From Bacteroidetes Order II. bacterium (lineage in GTDB: Bacteria; Bacteroidota; Rhodothermia; Rhodothermales; UBA2364), in contig JAEUSQ010000013.1 of NCBI GenBank assembly GCA_016788705.1, positions 1-48,429 of the forward strand: a stretch of DNA of 48,429 nucleotides, in the 5' to 3' direction. Shown here in pieces: positions 14,913 through 23,757 of this stretch (its first letter is position 1; each line of letters starts with the position of its first letter). The notes under the pieces were generated by a model that was not told where the DNA came from, made no database searches, and saw only the letters and a list, made by a program, of their open reading frames with translations. A program made the position numbers and the translations under genes.

Positions 14913-15908
14913 TTAGGCGCTCAGATGTGTCATAAAGTCATGGACAACCTGCCGCCATCGTTCGCCATCGGCGAGCATAAAGTCGGAATGGGCTGCATGG
15001 GGTAAGCAACACAACTGTTTAGGGCCTGCGAGGTTTTTGTACACCGCCTCCACCTCTTCTCGGCGGACGTGTGGGTCTTTTTCGCCCCAAATGAGCAACG
15101 TTGGAACTGAAACCCGTTTTGCATAGTCGGTTGGGCGATGTCTAAAGGCCCAAAAGCCGTTTTGTACACCTCCCCAAAATACCATCAGGGCAGCAACCGG
15201 AAAGGTGGGAATGCCGATATTCTCAAACCGATTGGCAACGGCACGATACATAGAGCCAAATGGGCATTCCAGAATGAGGGCACGGGGTTGGTTTTTGAGG
15301 CTGCTTAATTCTTCGGTGGCCAGCGCCTTCAAAATGGCAACTGCTCCCATCGAAGTGCCAAAAAGTATTATGGGTGATTTGCTTGTTTCTTCGAGATACC
15401 GACAAACCGCCGCCACTTCGTGCGCTTCGTAGTAGCCTATACTGGTTTGGGACCCACCCGATCCTCCCGATCCTGAAAAGTCCACCAGTATAACCTCATA
15501 GCCTGCATCATGAAAAAACAATGCTTTATCCAGTAAGTCGGATTTTTTGCTGGTGTAGCCATGAAAAAGCGCAACAGTCCCCAGCGCCTGTTCTGCGGGT
15601 AGAAGCCACGCTTCCAAAGTGTGCTCCTCTCCCGGAATTTCGATGGTTTTATAGGGGCGTTCTGGAAACTGGTCGTTTTGCGGGCGCGGATTTCCGATTC
15701 CTTTGAGCGCGGCCTGAAACCGCTCGGCCGACGTCAGCTCGGCAGGATGTTTTTTCAACCCCCGTGGTGCCTCCACATATCGGGTCAGCAGATGTGCATG
15801 ACGGTATGCAAGAGCGTTCAAGGCAGCGACGGTGGCCGCTCCAAGAGCAAGGGCCGAGTTCCGAATTACCTTGGCGACGGTATTGGAGGGGGAAGTGGGT
15901 GTTTCCAT
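14913..15908 (-). CDS. Membrane-anchored alpha/beta hydrolase
   Basis: Serine hydrolase of the alpha/beta fold with an intact triad: Ser186 in GTSMG, Asp278 in GEKDPHV and His307 in HAAHSDF. The oxyanion segment is LFHGYTSKKSDLL. An N-terminal hydrophobic stretch (residues 17-35) probably anchors it in the inner membrane. It resembles the group of hydrolases with a Ser-Asp-His triad and no lid insertion; the substrate cannot be predicted. It is apparently a single-gene unit. Confidence 0.88.
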   Translation of the reverse strand: METPTSPSNTVAKVIRNSALALGAATVAALNALAYRHAHLLTRYVEAPRGLKKHPAELTSAERFQAALKGIGNPRPQNDQFPERPYKTIEIPGEEHTLEAWLLPAEQALGTVALFHGYTSKKSDLLDKALFFHDAGYEVILVDFSGSGGSGGSQTSIGYYEAHEVAAVCRYLEETSKSPIILFGTSMGAVAILKALATEELSSLKNQPRALILECPFGSMYRAVANRFENIGIPTFPVAALMVFWGGVQNGFWAFRHRPTDYAKRVSVPTLLIWGEKDPHVRREEVEAVYKNLAGPKQLCCLPHAAHSDFMLADGERWRQVVHDFMTHLSA

Positions 15909-16213
15909 AGTGAGTTATGGATAAGAGGAAGGGCCTTTATTGATGCATGGTTATTAATTTATACATTCTTCAACGAATCATCATGCAAAATGGTTGCAGT
16001 ATCTGCCATTAATTGTGCTATGCCATAGAAGGGTACATAAAAAACTTGTTGGATTATTTTTTCGCCTCCGGTAGAAATCAGGATGGTTTTATGGTAACTT
16101 CAAATTGCTATAGCCCTTTTAAAACATCTCTGGATGACCTTCCTCATGTTTTTAGGGCCAAAAACGCTTTTCATATAACCCATAAACTTCATTCACTAAC
16201 CTTACGTAAAGTC
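15909..16213. other. Gene-free AT-rich divergent intergenic region
   Basis: This 305-base stretch lies between two divergently transcribed genes and should carry both promoters. I see no coding signature, hairpin or repeat in it. A plus-strand frame running from 16013 into the next gene is open, but its translation upstream of 16214 has no signal peptide and looks non-coding. Confidence 0.5.
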
Positions 16214-16885
16214 ATGCAAAAAAAACTTCTCTTAACCCTTTGCTTCTGCTGGATATTTGGACTGGCACAAGCCCAAGACGAAGATATTCGGACACTTAGC
16301 TGGGATGATGTGGCCCAGGAAGGCATGAATATCGGTGATTTTGTGCCGGAAGGCTGGACTTTGGAAGAACAAGCTACCGGAGACCTCAACAAAGACGGGC
16401 GTATAGATGCGGCGCTTCAGTTGGTTGAAGACATCGCCGCCGAAGACGAAAACGGTGCGCCTACTACCCGTTACCGTGCCTTGGTTATCATTTTTCGGAA
16501 AAAAAATGGTAACGGTTTTGAATTGAATACCGTCGGGCACTATGTGTTACAGTGTACTACCTGCGGTGGTATGCTTACATCGGTGAAAACAGAAATTAAA
16601 AATGGTGTGGTAATTGTGGATCAATTGATGGGATCTCGTGAAGCGACCAACCTAACCCAACGGTTTCGCTGGGAGTCGCTGTTTAAGCGTATGATGTTGA
16701 TTGGGGAAGACCGAGTGGACTACGACCGTGCAAATGGCGATAGTAAAAAAGTGAGTAAAAACCTTCTGACGGGGAATCAGGTTACTGAGACGTCTAAAGG
16801 GGGCAAAAAACCAACCATCGTGCGAAAAAAAATCCCCAAGAATATGATCCCAATGGATGAGATCAATATCTATGAAGGGGAATAA
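16214..16885 (+). CDS. Secreted protein with a calcium-type DxNxDGxxD motif
   Basis: Family not recognised. The start at 16214 gives a clear Sec signal peptide (MQKKLLLTLCFCWIFGLAQA); the frame upstream does not look coding. After the signal, WDDVAQEGMNIGDFVPEGW leads into GDLNKDGRIDAALQ, an EF-hand-like loop (Asp57, Asn59, Asp61, Asp65) as in FG-GAP/VCBS-type repeats. A CTTCGG pair lies in the middle. The C-terminus is strongly basic (KKPTIVRKKIPKN). Similar single-motif proteins are common secreted hypotheticals in Bacteroidota. It is followed by its own terminator. Confidence 0.75.
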   Translation: MQKKLLLTLCFCWIFGLAQAQDEDIRTLSWDDVAQEGMNIGDFVPEGWTLEEQATGDLNKDGRIDAALQLVEDIAAEDENGAPTTRYRALVIIFRKKNGNGFELNTVGHYVLQCTTCGGMLTSVKTEIKNGVVIVDQLMGSREATNLTQRFRWESLFKRMMLIGEDRVDYDRANGDSKKVSKNLLTGNQVTETSKGGKKPTIVRKKIPKNMIPMDEINIYEGE

Positions 16886-17006
16886 CACCCCACTGGTAGA
16901 ACGTTTGACGGCTTGATACCGAATGCTTCTATCTTTACTCGAACATGTTGTTCGTGTAGAAATGAAGTGTATCTCCGAAAGAAAGGTTGAACTTTTATAC
17001 AATTGG

Positions 17007-17040
17007 AAGGCATCGGGTAAAGCACATCTGATGCCTTTTT
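17007..17040 (+). terminator. Intrinsic terminator after the plus-strand secreted-protein gene
   Basis: Stem AAGGCATC (17007-17014) / GATGCCTT (17030-17037) with a 15-base loop, followed by a T run to 17040. It is 120 bases past the stop at 16885. Confidence 0.75.
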
Positions 17041-17062
17041 CGTTGTTTTCCCCGATGGCCTC

Positions 17063-17100
17063 AAAACAACAAAACCCGCAAAGCATATGCTTAAACGGGT
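17063..17100 (-). terminator. Intrinsic terminator of the BlaI/M56 cassette
   Basis: Outer stem ACCCG (17074-17078) / CGGGT (17096-17100) encloses the perfect palindrome AAGCATATGCTT (17081-17092). On the minus strand the hairpin is followed by TTTTGTTGTTTT. It lies 26 bases past the stop of the M56 gene. Confidence 0.75.
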
Positions 17101-17125
17101 CTGTTGTTGAAGGAGGATTGATCTG

Positions 17126-20026
17126 TTATTCTTTAGGCAGTCTATTGCGCTGTTGACCTGAGGTTGTTGCACCCGTGCCACCTGATGCACAAGGTAGATT
17201 GACTGGGCAAGGCTTTGAGGCTTTGTTACCGTCTTTTTCTGTTGCCCGGTTGAGTGGGCTGGTACTAAACGTGGCGAACCCGTTACAGTTTTTATTCTCC
17301 GTACACGATGTGGTGACGGAGCAATCATTTCCGGCCTCGCACACAAAGGTATAGCCATTGGAACTGGTCACACTCGTACCTCTCGCAGGCTGCGCCACTC
17401 GCTGTCCGTTGAGGGTTCTCGCCGGGGTGGCGCCTGACGTACTACTTGGCGCACGTGCCGGACGGGTGTCACTGGGACCGGAAGGCCAAGCCGGTAAGGT
17501 CCCAGCACCATTGGGCGACCATGCGGGCGCATTCCCCGATTCATCACCGCCCCTGCTCCCCGAACTGGAACTACGCAAGCGAGAAGCCGGAGCTTTCGGC
17601 TTGCGGCGTTTCAACGTTTCGATTTCATTGCGTAATTGTTCCACTCTTTGTTCAAATTCCTGTAGCCTTTGAGCATTATACACCGCTTTTCCACGTACAT
17701 ACAAGTCTTCTTGCTGCCGTAATTGGGACTGTAGCAACGCAAGGCCACTTTGTTTTTGACTAATACGAGCACCATATTGCCAGATTTGCTCGCCATACTC
17801 GGTGTTTGCACGGTTATACTGATTATACAGGTCTTGTGCCTGATAATTTTCCCATTGCAGCTGTTCGCTTTGTTGCTCCAAAAGAGTGCCTAATTGAGAT
17901 AGCCGACCACTCACGTCGCCGGATAGGTTGACGTCTGCTGGGCTTTCAGCGAAACGTGCGCTACTGGTTTCGGGGGTACCGCCATGGGCGCTGGCACTAC
18001 CCGAACTGTTTGGGTAACTTCCTGCGCGTGCGAAAGCATTTCCCCCAATGTAATTATCCTCCTCGGTTGTGAAGGTGCCAGCGTTATTGACTTGTCCACG
18101 CCGGAATGGGACACGATCTATCTCTTCGAGGGTAGTGGCAGTTCCGCTTGAATCGTGAAGGGGATTAGGCTCTATTTGCACCCAAAGTTGTCCACTACGA
18201 CGGTCTCGGAAAAAATTGTGTTCCATCTGGACATTGTAAACCTTTCCCTTATAACGAATCTCCATGTTTTTTCCGTTTACTTCTGCCGTCAATACCGCAC
18301 CTCGAAACTTCGTTTCCGAAAACACAATCCGGCCAATCCCTTCAACGTACCAGAAAAGCAGTCGGTCTCGGAGGCTACTCATCGTGAAAACATTGCGGGT
18401 TACGGATTTTCCGTTCATCATTCTTGGCGAGAAAATGACACCGTGATCGAAACCTGCTACCGTTAAATTAGCCTGTTCCTCTTCTTCAGGCGGCATTTCG
18501 GCCTCCAAGCCAAAGTACCACTGCGGATTAGAGAAACGCTCGAAACTACCCTCCGGACGGTTGTTGCGCCAGTTTTCCGGTTGAATGTACGGGTAACGTG
18601 CCCCATAGAGCGGTTGGCGGTTGGGGTTTGCTAAAATGGCTTGCTGAGAAGTAATCGCAACCTGAACACCATCTATCGAAAGCCGCAACAAGCCTTTGCT
18701 CACACTGCCAACTCTTTGGGCATTCAGAAACGGAACCGTAGAAAACCGAATCAACCCCGTTTGTGGATGCAGGATAATACCAGAACAAAAACCCTTATGG
18801 GAACGATAAGTCTCCTCTACCTCCAAATCTTCGTTGCCATATAGGCTAATCTGCCCGCTTTCAAAAGATAGCTTACAGTCTTCGTTTGTTGCATTCACGT
18901 GACTGGTAACAGGAAGATGCCTTTCTGGCTGGTGGAATTTGGTTCCGGCAAGGGCGATAGTGGTCAAGGTTAAAAAAGCAAAACTCATCAGGCTGCCCAA
19001 TCGGTTGGCACGCCGGATATGATTTTGCGAATGAACCGTTTCTTTCATGGCTTCGAGGCGGGCTTTGAGGCTCATAAACGTATCGGCCATTTGCAAGGCC
19101 GGGCGATGCGCTGGAGCCGCCGAAAGTTGGAACAACAAACGGGCATACGCCTCCGCCGGATAACATCCAATGCTTAGAACCGTGGTGTCACACACTTGTT
19201 CGCGGGTCTGCGCAATCCGGTTGCGAATCAGGTACATTAATGGATGAAACCAGAAAGCCAGATTCAACACCCGTTCTACCCAATTCCATACAAAGTCGTG
19301 TCGGCGAATGTGTACCAATTCATGGAAAATGGCCATTTCTGCCTCCAACGGTTTTTCCAATAAGGAGGCGGGCAGCACAATCATGGGCCTCCGCCACCCA
19401 AAGGTCATAGGGACGGTTTCGGTGGGGATTGTTGCCAACATCACCCGATTCTGGCGAATGCCCAATTGCTGTGATAACGCACTGAGCATGTCCTGAAAAT
19501 CTGGGTGTAACGAGACCTTCAGCCCACGCCGAAAACGCCGGAGTAGCGCGGTTTCGTACACAAATTTTCCCATCTGAAACAGCAACAACATCCCCAGTCC
19601 TAAACTGCCGATGATCCATATCAGAGAGGTGACGTCGGTACGAGGAGGCGTAGCAAACAAGTGGTTGGTAGGCAAACTGGCAGCGGCTTGCGTTTCGGGT
19701 GCTGGTGTGGGTACGGTGGTTGCCTGTGCAGAGGGGGGAACAGGATCAGGTAAAACTGTTTTGGTGTTTGGCGAGTCCGCCAGATTTTCGGTTTTTGTCA
19801 ATCCCTCTACGGGCATCATGACCGGAAAACCAAGTGCACCCATAGAAATTCCTAACGGCAAAGCGACCATCACAGCCCGATAAAGACCCGTTCGTAGAAC
19901 CGGATGCCAATTTTGTTTGACCTCAAGGATACCCCACATCAACAAAGCAATCATGCTCCAGACCAAGAGAACAAGCCCAGCATTTGCCCATGCCTGAAGT
20001 TCGGGAGAAAAAGAAAAAGTTGTCAT
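17126..20026 (-). CDS. M56-family (BlaR1/MecR1-type) membrane metallopeptidase with a long extracytoplasmic tail
   Basis: Zinc peptidase of the BlaR1 type, which in resistance systems cleaves or relieves its partner repressor after an external signal. Membrane helices are at about 14-34, 50-72, 133-152 and 343-361. The catalytic motif HELVH is at 235-239 with a likely third ligand Glu276 (REQVCD). After the last helix come about 600 residues outside the cytoplasm. They consist of a beta-rich part (365-640), a long Gln/Glu-rich coiled coil (about 725-835), and a Pro/Ser/Gly-rich C-terminal segment with several cysteines (CEAGNDC, TSCTENKNC, PCPVNLPC). There is no penicillin-binding sensor domain, so the signal is probably not a beta-lactam. 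It is the last gene of a BlaI, outer-membrane protein, M56 unit. Confidence 0.9.
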   Translation of the reverse strand: MTTFSFSPELQAWANAGLVLLVWSMIALLMWGILEVKQNWHPVLRTGLYRAVMVALPLGISMGALGFPVMMPVEGLTKTENLADSPNTKTVLPDPVPPSAQATTVPTPAPETQAAASLPTNHLFATPPRTDVTSLIWIIGSLGLGMLLLFQMGKFVYETALLRRFRRGLKVSLHPDFQDMLSALSQQLGIRQNRVMLATIPTETVPMTFGWRRPMIVLPASLLEKPLEAEMAIFHELVHIRRHDFVWNWVERVLNLAFWFHPLMYLIRNRIAQTREQVCDTTVLSIGCYPAEAYARLLFQLSAAPAHRPALQMADTFMSLKARLEAMKETVHSQNHIRRANRLGSLMSFAFLTLTTIALAGTKFHQPERHLPVTSHVNATNEDCKLSFESGQISLYGNEDLEVEETYRSHKGFCSGIILHPQTGLIRFSTVPFLNAQRVGSVSKGLLRLSIDGVQVAITSQQAILANPNRQPLYGARYPYIQPENWRNNRPEGSFERFSNPQWYFGLEAEMPPEEEEQANLTVAGFDHGVIFSPRMMNGKSVTRNVFTMSSLRDRLLFWYVEGIGRIVFSETKFRGAVLTAEVNGKNMEIRYKGKVYNVQMEHNFFRDRRSGQLWVQIEPNPLHDSSGTATTLEEIDRVPFRRGQVNNAGTFTTEEDNYIGGNAFARAGSYPNSSGSASAHGGTPETSSARFAESPADVNLSGDVSGRLSQLGTLLEQQSEQLQWENYQAQDLYNQYNRANTEYGEQIWQYGARISQKQSGLALLQSQLRQQEDLYVRGKAVYNAQRLQEFEQRVEQLRNEIETLKRRKPKAPASRLRSSSSGSRGGDESGNAPAWSPNGAGTLPAWPSGPSDTRPARAPSSTSGATPARTLNGQRVAQPARGTSVTSSNGYTFVCEAGNDCSVTTSCTENKNCNGFATFSTSPLNRATEKDGNKASKPCPVNLPCASGGTGATTSGQQRNRLPKE

Positions 20027-20059
20027 GGCTTATTGGGTTAATGCTAACAAAGCAAGGCG

Positions 20060-21340
20060 TTAATAGGAAATGTAAAAACCACCACTTTCATCAAAGCGAG
20101 AGTTGACGATACTATTGGTCAATGCTCCAAAACGGTACGAAAGCCCCATAAACGTCCAATACCGGAAATTTGTTTTTTGTTGCTTAAAGCGCGTCAGGAT
20201 ATCTTCGCTGGAGGGATCGTTTTTGGGCAAGCTGATTTGATCGTTGATGGAAGCAAACGAACCGCCTACACTAAAAGACAAGCCTTTGGTAATGCGCCAT
20301 TCCACATTACCCATCAGCGAGAGTTGCCAAAACTTGGTGTCGTGCAGATAATGTGATCCGGTAAGCGTCAGCGAGGCCGAACCCCAAGGTTGTTGCTGCG
20401 ATAAAATGGCGCTTAATTGGTTTTGGAAAACCGTTTCTTTGGTTTTGTCGAACAACGTGATTTCGTCATAGGTCACAAACTGAACATTCGGATTCCATTG
20501 TAATTTAAAAGCACGGCGAGTGGACTCTTCGTAGGGCATAAAACTGTACTCGAAGCCCGGACTGATGCGAAAATTGCGCAAAACATTGTTGTAGGTGGAG
20601 CCAAAAACCGAGACCGAAAGCCGACCAGAAGTTTGTTTGGCCACTGTTCGGATGCCAGAAGTACTTAGCGACCAATTGTCGTTGATGTTCACCAATGTGG
20701 TATCTCGATTGTTGCTGTTAACGTAGGAGTATTCGTTTCGGTTTTGGTTTAGGTTTAACGAAACGGCGGTTTTCCATTTATTAGACGTTCTTGTGGCACT
20801 AAAACGCCCCCCATAATCAGCTGATTTGTAGCTGCTCTCGGCTTGGATATTGGCATTTGTCCCTAAGCGGAAATTCCACAAATTCCATTTATCCACCACA
20901 GATACTGGTGGCTTATTCTCATCTATTGCTGGTGGCGTGTAGCTGATTTGGAGATTGGCAAAGGCTGGCGTCTTGGAGACAAACGGCATCAAGGCGGCCT
21001 TCAAGTGTTGTACCAACTTCTTCCGAACTTGGTCTTGTGTATCTGTACCAGATGTGCTGAACTTGAGTACTTGTCTTTGGGATTCAAAACGTTTTTGACC
21101 AATTAGCTCTGTCGTATAAGTATCACCACCACTTCCGTTGGTTTCGGTAGTAATAAGCGCATGAATATCCGATATGGTACGATCGGTCACATAATCCACA
21201 AAGCGGATTTCGGTCCGGATAAAGTCACCATCACAAAACATACAATCTAAAAAAACCTGTGGCTGAGGCGGTGGGTTTTGTGCAAAAACAGAGGGGCCAA
21301 GTGGGATAAAAAGCAGTAGAAGGCCAAGGAAATAGCGCAT
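20060..21340 (-). CDS. Outer-membrane beta-barrel protein between BlaI and the M56 peptidase
   Basis: A Sec signal peptide (MRYFLGLLLLFIPLGPSVFA) precedes a distinctive N-terminal domain with CMFCDGDFIRTEIRFVDYV (Cys33, Cys36) and DRTISDIHALITT, a pattern I associate with hypothetical surface proteins of Bacteroidota and relatives. The rest is rich in alternating aromatic and polar strands (for example SLNLNQNRNEYSYV, YWTFMGLSYRFG) and ends in an aromatic residue (FYISY), as outer-membrane barrels do. I cannot name the family. It lies 33 bases before the M56 gene and 100 bases after BlaI, so it is likely under BlaI control and may act with the peptidase in sensing or repairing the envelope. 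Confidence 0.75.
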   Translation of the reverse strand: MRYFLGLLLLFIPLGPSVFAQNPPPQPQVFLDCMFCDGDFIRTEIRFVDYVTDRTISDIHALITTETNGSGGDTYTTELIGQKRFESQRQVLKFSTSGTDTQDQVRKKLVQHLKAALMPFVSKTPAFANLQISYTPPAIDENKPPVSVVDKWNLWNFRLGTNANIQAESSYKSADYGGRFSATRTSNKWKTAVSLNLNQNRNEYSYVNSNNRDTTLVNINDNWSLSTSGIRTVAKQTSGRLSVSVFGSTYNNVLRNFRISPGFEYSFMPYEESTRRAFKLQWNPNVQFVTYDEITLFDKTKETVFQNQLSAILSQQQPWGSASLTLTGSHYLHDTKFWQLSLMGNVEWRITKGLSFSVGGSFASINDQISLPKNDPSSEDILTRFKQQKTNFRYWTFMGLSYRFGALTNSIVNSRFDESGGFYISY

Positions 21341-21440
21341 AGTGTTGTGGTTTTTTGGGGGGTAAAAAGAGCATGAACAGGTGAACGCTGAGAAGACGAG
21401 TTAAGGTGTAAAAGTGTGACAAAGGTGTGCAAAAAATGGT

Positions 21441-21818
21441 TCAAGGCTTTAGTTGTTCAATAATCGCAAGCAGTTCCTCGCGCTGTGCTTCGCTCATATT
21501 GCCTTGTTCTACCAACGTTTGTACCAAGGCAATAGGCGAGCCACTAAAGACTTTTTCTACTACTTCTTGCAAGACCTTCCCTTGCATTTCGGCAGCTGGC
21601 TCGGCAGACCAATAAACATAGGCATTGCCCTCTTGCTGGAATTTTAGGTAGCCTTTATCGGCTAATTTTTTCATGACGGACATAACGGTCGTATAGGCCA
21701 CAGGGCGGTATTTCATGACAGCCTTATGAATATCAGCAACGGTACAACGTCCGGCCTCCCATACGTGCCGGAGCAATTCCATTTCGGTTTCGCCCAGTCC
21801 GGTATAAGTTCGTTTCAT
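21441..21818 (-). CDS. blaI: BlaI/MecI-family transcriptional repressor
   Basis: Winged-helix repressor of 125 residues: LGETEMELLRHVWEAGRCTVADIHKAV is helix-turn-helix region one and AYTTVMSVMKKLADKGYL is the recognition helix, followed by a C-terminal dimerisation helix pair. I start it at the ATG at 21818 (MKRTYTGLG). A longer frame to 21932 would translate the operator repeats and is unlikely. In BlaR/BlaI systems the repressor is inactivated through the M56 peptidase, which here is encoded two genes downstream. The operator array just upstream suggests autoregulation of the whole unit. Confidence 0.93.
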   Translation of the reverse strand: MKRTYTGLGETEMELLRHVWEAGRCTVADIHKAVMKYRPVAYTTVMSVMKKLADKGYLKFQQEGNAYVYWSAEPAAEMQGKVLQEVVEKVFSGSPIALVQTLVEQGNMSEAQREELLAIIEQLKP

Positions 21819-21830
21819 ATCTTTTTTTAT

Positions 21831-21896
21831 TACGATGATAGAAGTACGATGATAGAAGTACGATGATCGTCGTAATAAATATACTACGATCATCGT
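21831..21896. promoter_or_regulatory. Candidate BlaI operator array of repeated ACGATGAT boxes
   Basis: TACGATGATAGAAG occurs twice in exact tandem (21831-21844 and 21845-21858). It is followed by the near-palindrome TACGATGATCGTCGTA (21859-21874) and, 10 bases further, by ACGATCATCGT (21886-21896), a palindrome containing the inverted box. The array starts 13 bases upstream of the blaI start codon. Dimeric BlaI proteins bind short dyads such as these; here three direct boxes and one inverted box may hold several dimers. The exact tandem copy may be a recent duplication. Confidence 0.6.
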
Positions 21897-22012
21897 TTCG
21901 ATGTCAAGAGGCAAGAAGTTTTTATTTGTCACTAACGGATAACGGGGTCTTCAGCCAAGCAGTAACGATACAAACCATCCCTAATAACAAAATTTGACAA
22001 GTTGCAATAAAT

Positions 22013-22032
22013 TTTTTAGATTATACTAAAAA
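22013..22032. promoter_or_regulatory. Candidate DtxR/MntR operator in front of the MntR-like gene
   Basis: Inverted repeat TTTTTAG (22013-22019) / CTAAAAA (22026-22032) around ATTATA, ending 8 bases before the ATG. Its core TTTAGATTATACTAAA closely matches the palindrome TTTAGATTGAATCTAAA before the FbpA-like gene at 34280. This suggests autoregulation by the metal-dependent repressor and a shared regulon. Confidence 0.5.
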
Positions 22033-22040
22033 TATTTTTA

Positions 22041-22709
22041 ATGCTAAGTCAAGCCACTCAGGATTACCTGAAACTCATTTACCGCCTTGAGACAGAAGGC
22101 AGACGCCCCTCTACCAACGACCTAGCAAAGGGGATGGACGTTGCGGCTGCATCCGTGACCAATATGCTTAAACGCCTTGCAGACCTAAAATTGGTGACCT
22201 ATACCTCGTATCGTGGGGTTTCCCTCACCGACTCTGGCCGATTGATTGCATTAGAAATGTTGCGCCATCATCGGTTGATCGAAACTTATCTGGCACAGGC
22301 ACTGGGGTACTCGTTAGATCAACTACACGACGAGGCCGAGCATCTGGAGCACCACATTTCCGAACAATTTGAAGAGCGCATAGATGCACTATTGGGATAT
22401 CCTCGGTACGATCCTCATGGAGACCCTATACCTTCCAAAGAGGGCCTGATTCCGCCGAGATGTAACAATGCCCTTTCCGAAGCTGCCTTAGAAGTGGATT
22501 GGGTGGTTCGTCGGATTTCAGATCACAGCAAAGAACTCCTTCGATATTTGATGCAGTGCCATTTGGTTCCGGAAACCAAGGTAAGGATTATGGACAAGGC
22601 GCCTTTTGAGGGTCCATTAACCTTGCGCATTGGGGAAAACGAGGTTGTGGTGGGGTATAAGGCTGCTTGCTATGTCTTTGTAGAACAAGTGGATAGGGAA
22701 TTTTTATGA
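22041..22709 (+). CDS. DtxR/MntR-family metal-dependent transcriptional repressor
   Basis: N-terminal wHTH (residues 5-65: PSTNDLAKGMDVAAASVTNM, then YTSYRGVSLT), a dimerisation and metal-binding domain (70-120), and a C-terminal SH3/FeoA-like domain (about 150-222). The metal residues resemble manganese MntR rather than iron DtxR: Asp8, His77, Glu100, Glu103 and His104, with Glu100 where iron regulators have Cys. Position 11 is Lys where Bacillus MntR has Glu, so selectivity is not certain. Its stop overlaps the start of the binding-protein gene by four bases, so it is the first gene of the metal import locus. A palindrome just upstream is its probable operator. Confidence 0.92.
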   Translation: MLSQATQDYLKLIYRLETEGRRPSTNDLAKGMDVAAASVTNMLKRLADLKLVTYTSYRGVSLTDSGRLIALEMLRHHRLIETYLAQALGYSLDQLHDEAEHLEHHISEQFEERIDALLGYPRYDPHGDPIPSKEGLIPPRCNNALSEAALEVDWVVRRISDHSKELLRYLMQCHLVPETKVRIMDKAPFEGPLTLRIGENEVVVGYKAACYVFVEQVDREFL

Positions 22710-23617
22710 ACAAGTTATTGTATTTTGTTTTGGGGGTAATTTTTGTTGGATGCACCAGGCCGCAAGCCGATGATCAGGAAAAATTCCGTGTGGTGACCAC
22801 CACGGGCATGATCGCCGACGCAGCAAAGGAAATTGGACGGGAGCATGTCTCGGTGAAGGCGTTGATGGGGCCGGGCGTAGATCCGCATTTATACAAGGCC
22901 ACCCAAGGTGATCTGCTTAGCCTGATGAACGCAGATTTGGTGTTGTACAATGGCCTTCATCTGGAAGGAAAAATGGGCGAGGTTTTAGAGAAATTGGCCC
23001 GCCGAAAACCAGTGATGGCTTTAGGACAAATGATTCCATCAGAAAAACTTCTTCATGTATCTGACGCAGAAGAGGCAATCTATGACCCCCATATTTGGTT
23101 TGATGTATCGTTATGGCAAAGGGTAGCCGAAGCGGTTGGACAGAAGTTGGCAGAGATGCTCCCGGATAAACAACTGGAAATCCGTACCAATACCACAACC
23201 TATCTAGCGCACCTCCGGGAATTGGAGGACCATATGCGTAGCCGAGTGGCCGAGATTCCCCAAGAGCATCGCATTTTGCTCACCGCGCACGATGCTTTTG
23301 GCTATTTTGGCCGCGCTTATGGTTTTCGGGTGGTAGGACTTCAGGGCATCAGTACAGCAGGGGAATATGGCCTGGGAGACATTCGGCGAGTGGTGCAAAT
23401 CATTACCCAAAACCGGATAAAAGCAGTTTTTGTGGAGTCGAGCATCTCGCCCCGTGCGATAGAAGCCGTCGTGGAAGGAGCAAAACAACGAGGACAAGCA
23501 GTACACATTGGCGGGCACTTATTTTCGGATGCGATGGGGCAACCTGGAACTTCCGAGAGTACCTACGTGGGGATGATGCGTTACAACATAAATACCATCG
23601 TACAGGCACTGAAATAG
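22706..23617 (+). CDS. TroA/ZnuA-like metal ABC transporter substrate-binding lipoprotein
   Basis: Periplasmic metal-binding protein for Mn2+, Zn2+ or Fe2+ import. The signal ends in a lipobox (IFVGC, Cys16). The cluster A-I metal ligands are His61 (DPHLY), His129 (DPHIWF), His195 (TAHDAFGYF) and Asp275 (LFSDAMG), the set seen in TroA. No His-rich loop of the ZnuA type is present, which mildly favours manganese or broad specificity. It overlaps the repressor gene by four bases; the ATPase gene follows after a 259-base gap. Confidence 0.93.
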   Translation: MNKLLYFVLGVIFVGCTRPQADDQEKFRVVTTTGMIADAAKEIGREHVSVKALMGPGVDPHLYKATQGDLLSLMNADLVLYNGLHLEGKMGEVLEKLARRKPVMALGQMIPSEKLLHVSDAEEAIYDPHIWFDVSLWQRVAEAVGQKLAEMLPDKQLEIRTNTTTYLAHLRELEDHMRSRVAEIPQEHRILLTAHDAFGYFGRAYGFRVVGLQGISTAGEYGLGDIRRVVQIITQNRIKAVFVESSISPRAIEAVVEGAKQRGQAVHIGGHLFSDAMGQPGTSESTYVGMMRYNINTIVQALK

Positions 23618-23757
23618 GAGAACAGGCCCGTATAGGGTCTTAATGAGTGGACTTTTACACCCATAATATATACCTAAAATTATCTTAAACAACTATGTAT
23701 TAGTCATTTTTAAGAATAAGGGCCAAATTTTATTTTTCATCCTCAAATGCGTCGTAA

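Noticed and set aside
16013-16213. Longer N-terminus for the secreted protein at 16214
   Set aside because: It would bury a good signal peptide inside the protein.
18155-19883. Open plus-strand frames opposite the M56 gene
   Set aside because: They are complements of a well-supported gene and have no recognisable domains or start signals.
21819-21932. Longer N-terminus for BlaI
   Set aside because: It would translate the operator repeats and adds residues not seen in BlaI proteins; the ATG at 21818 fits the family start.
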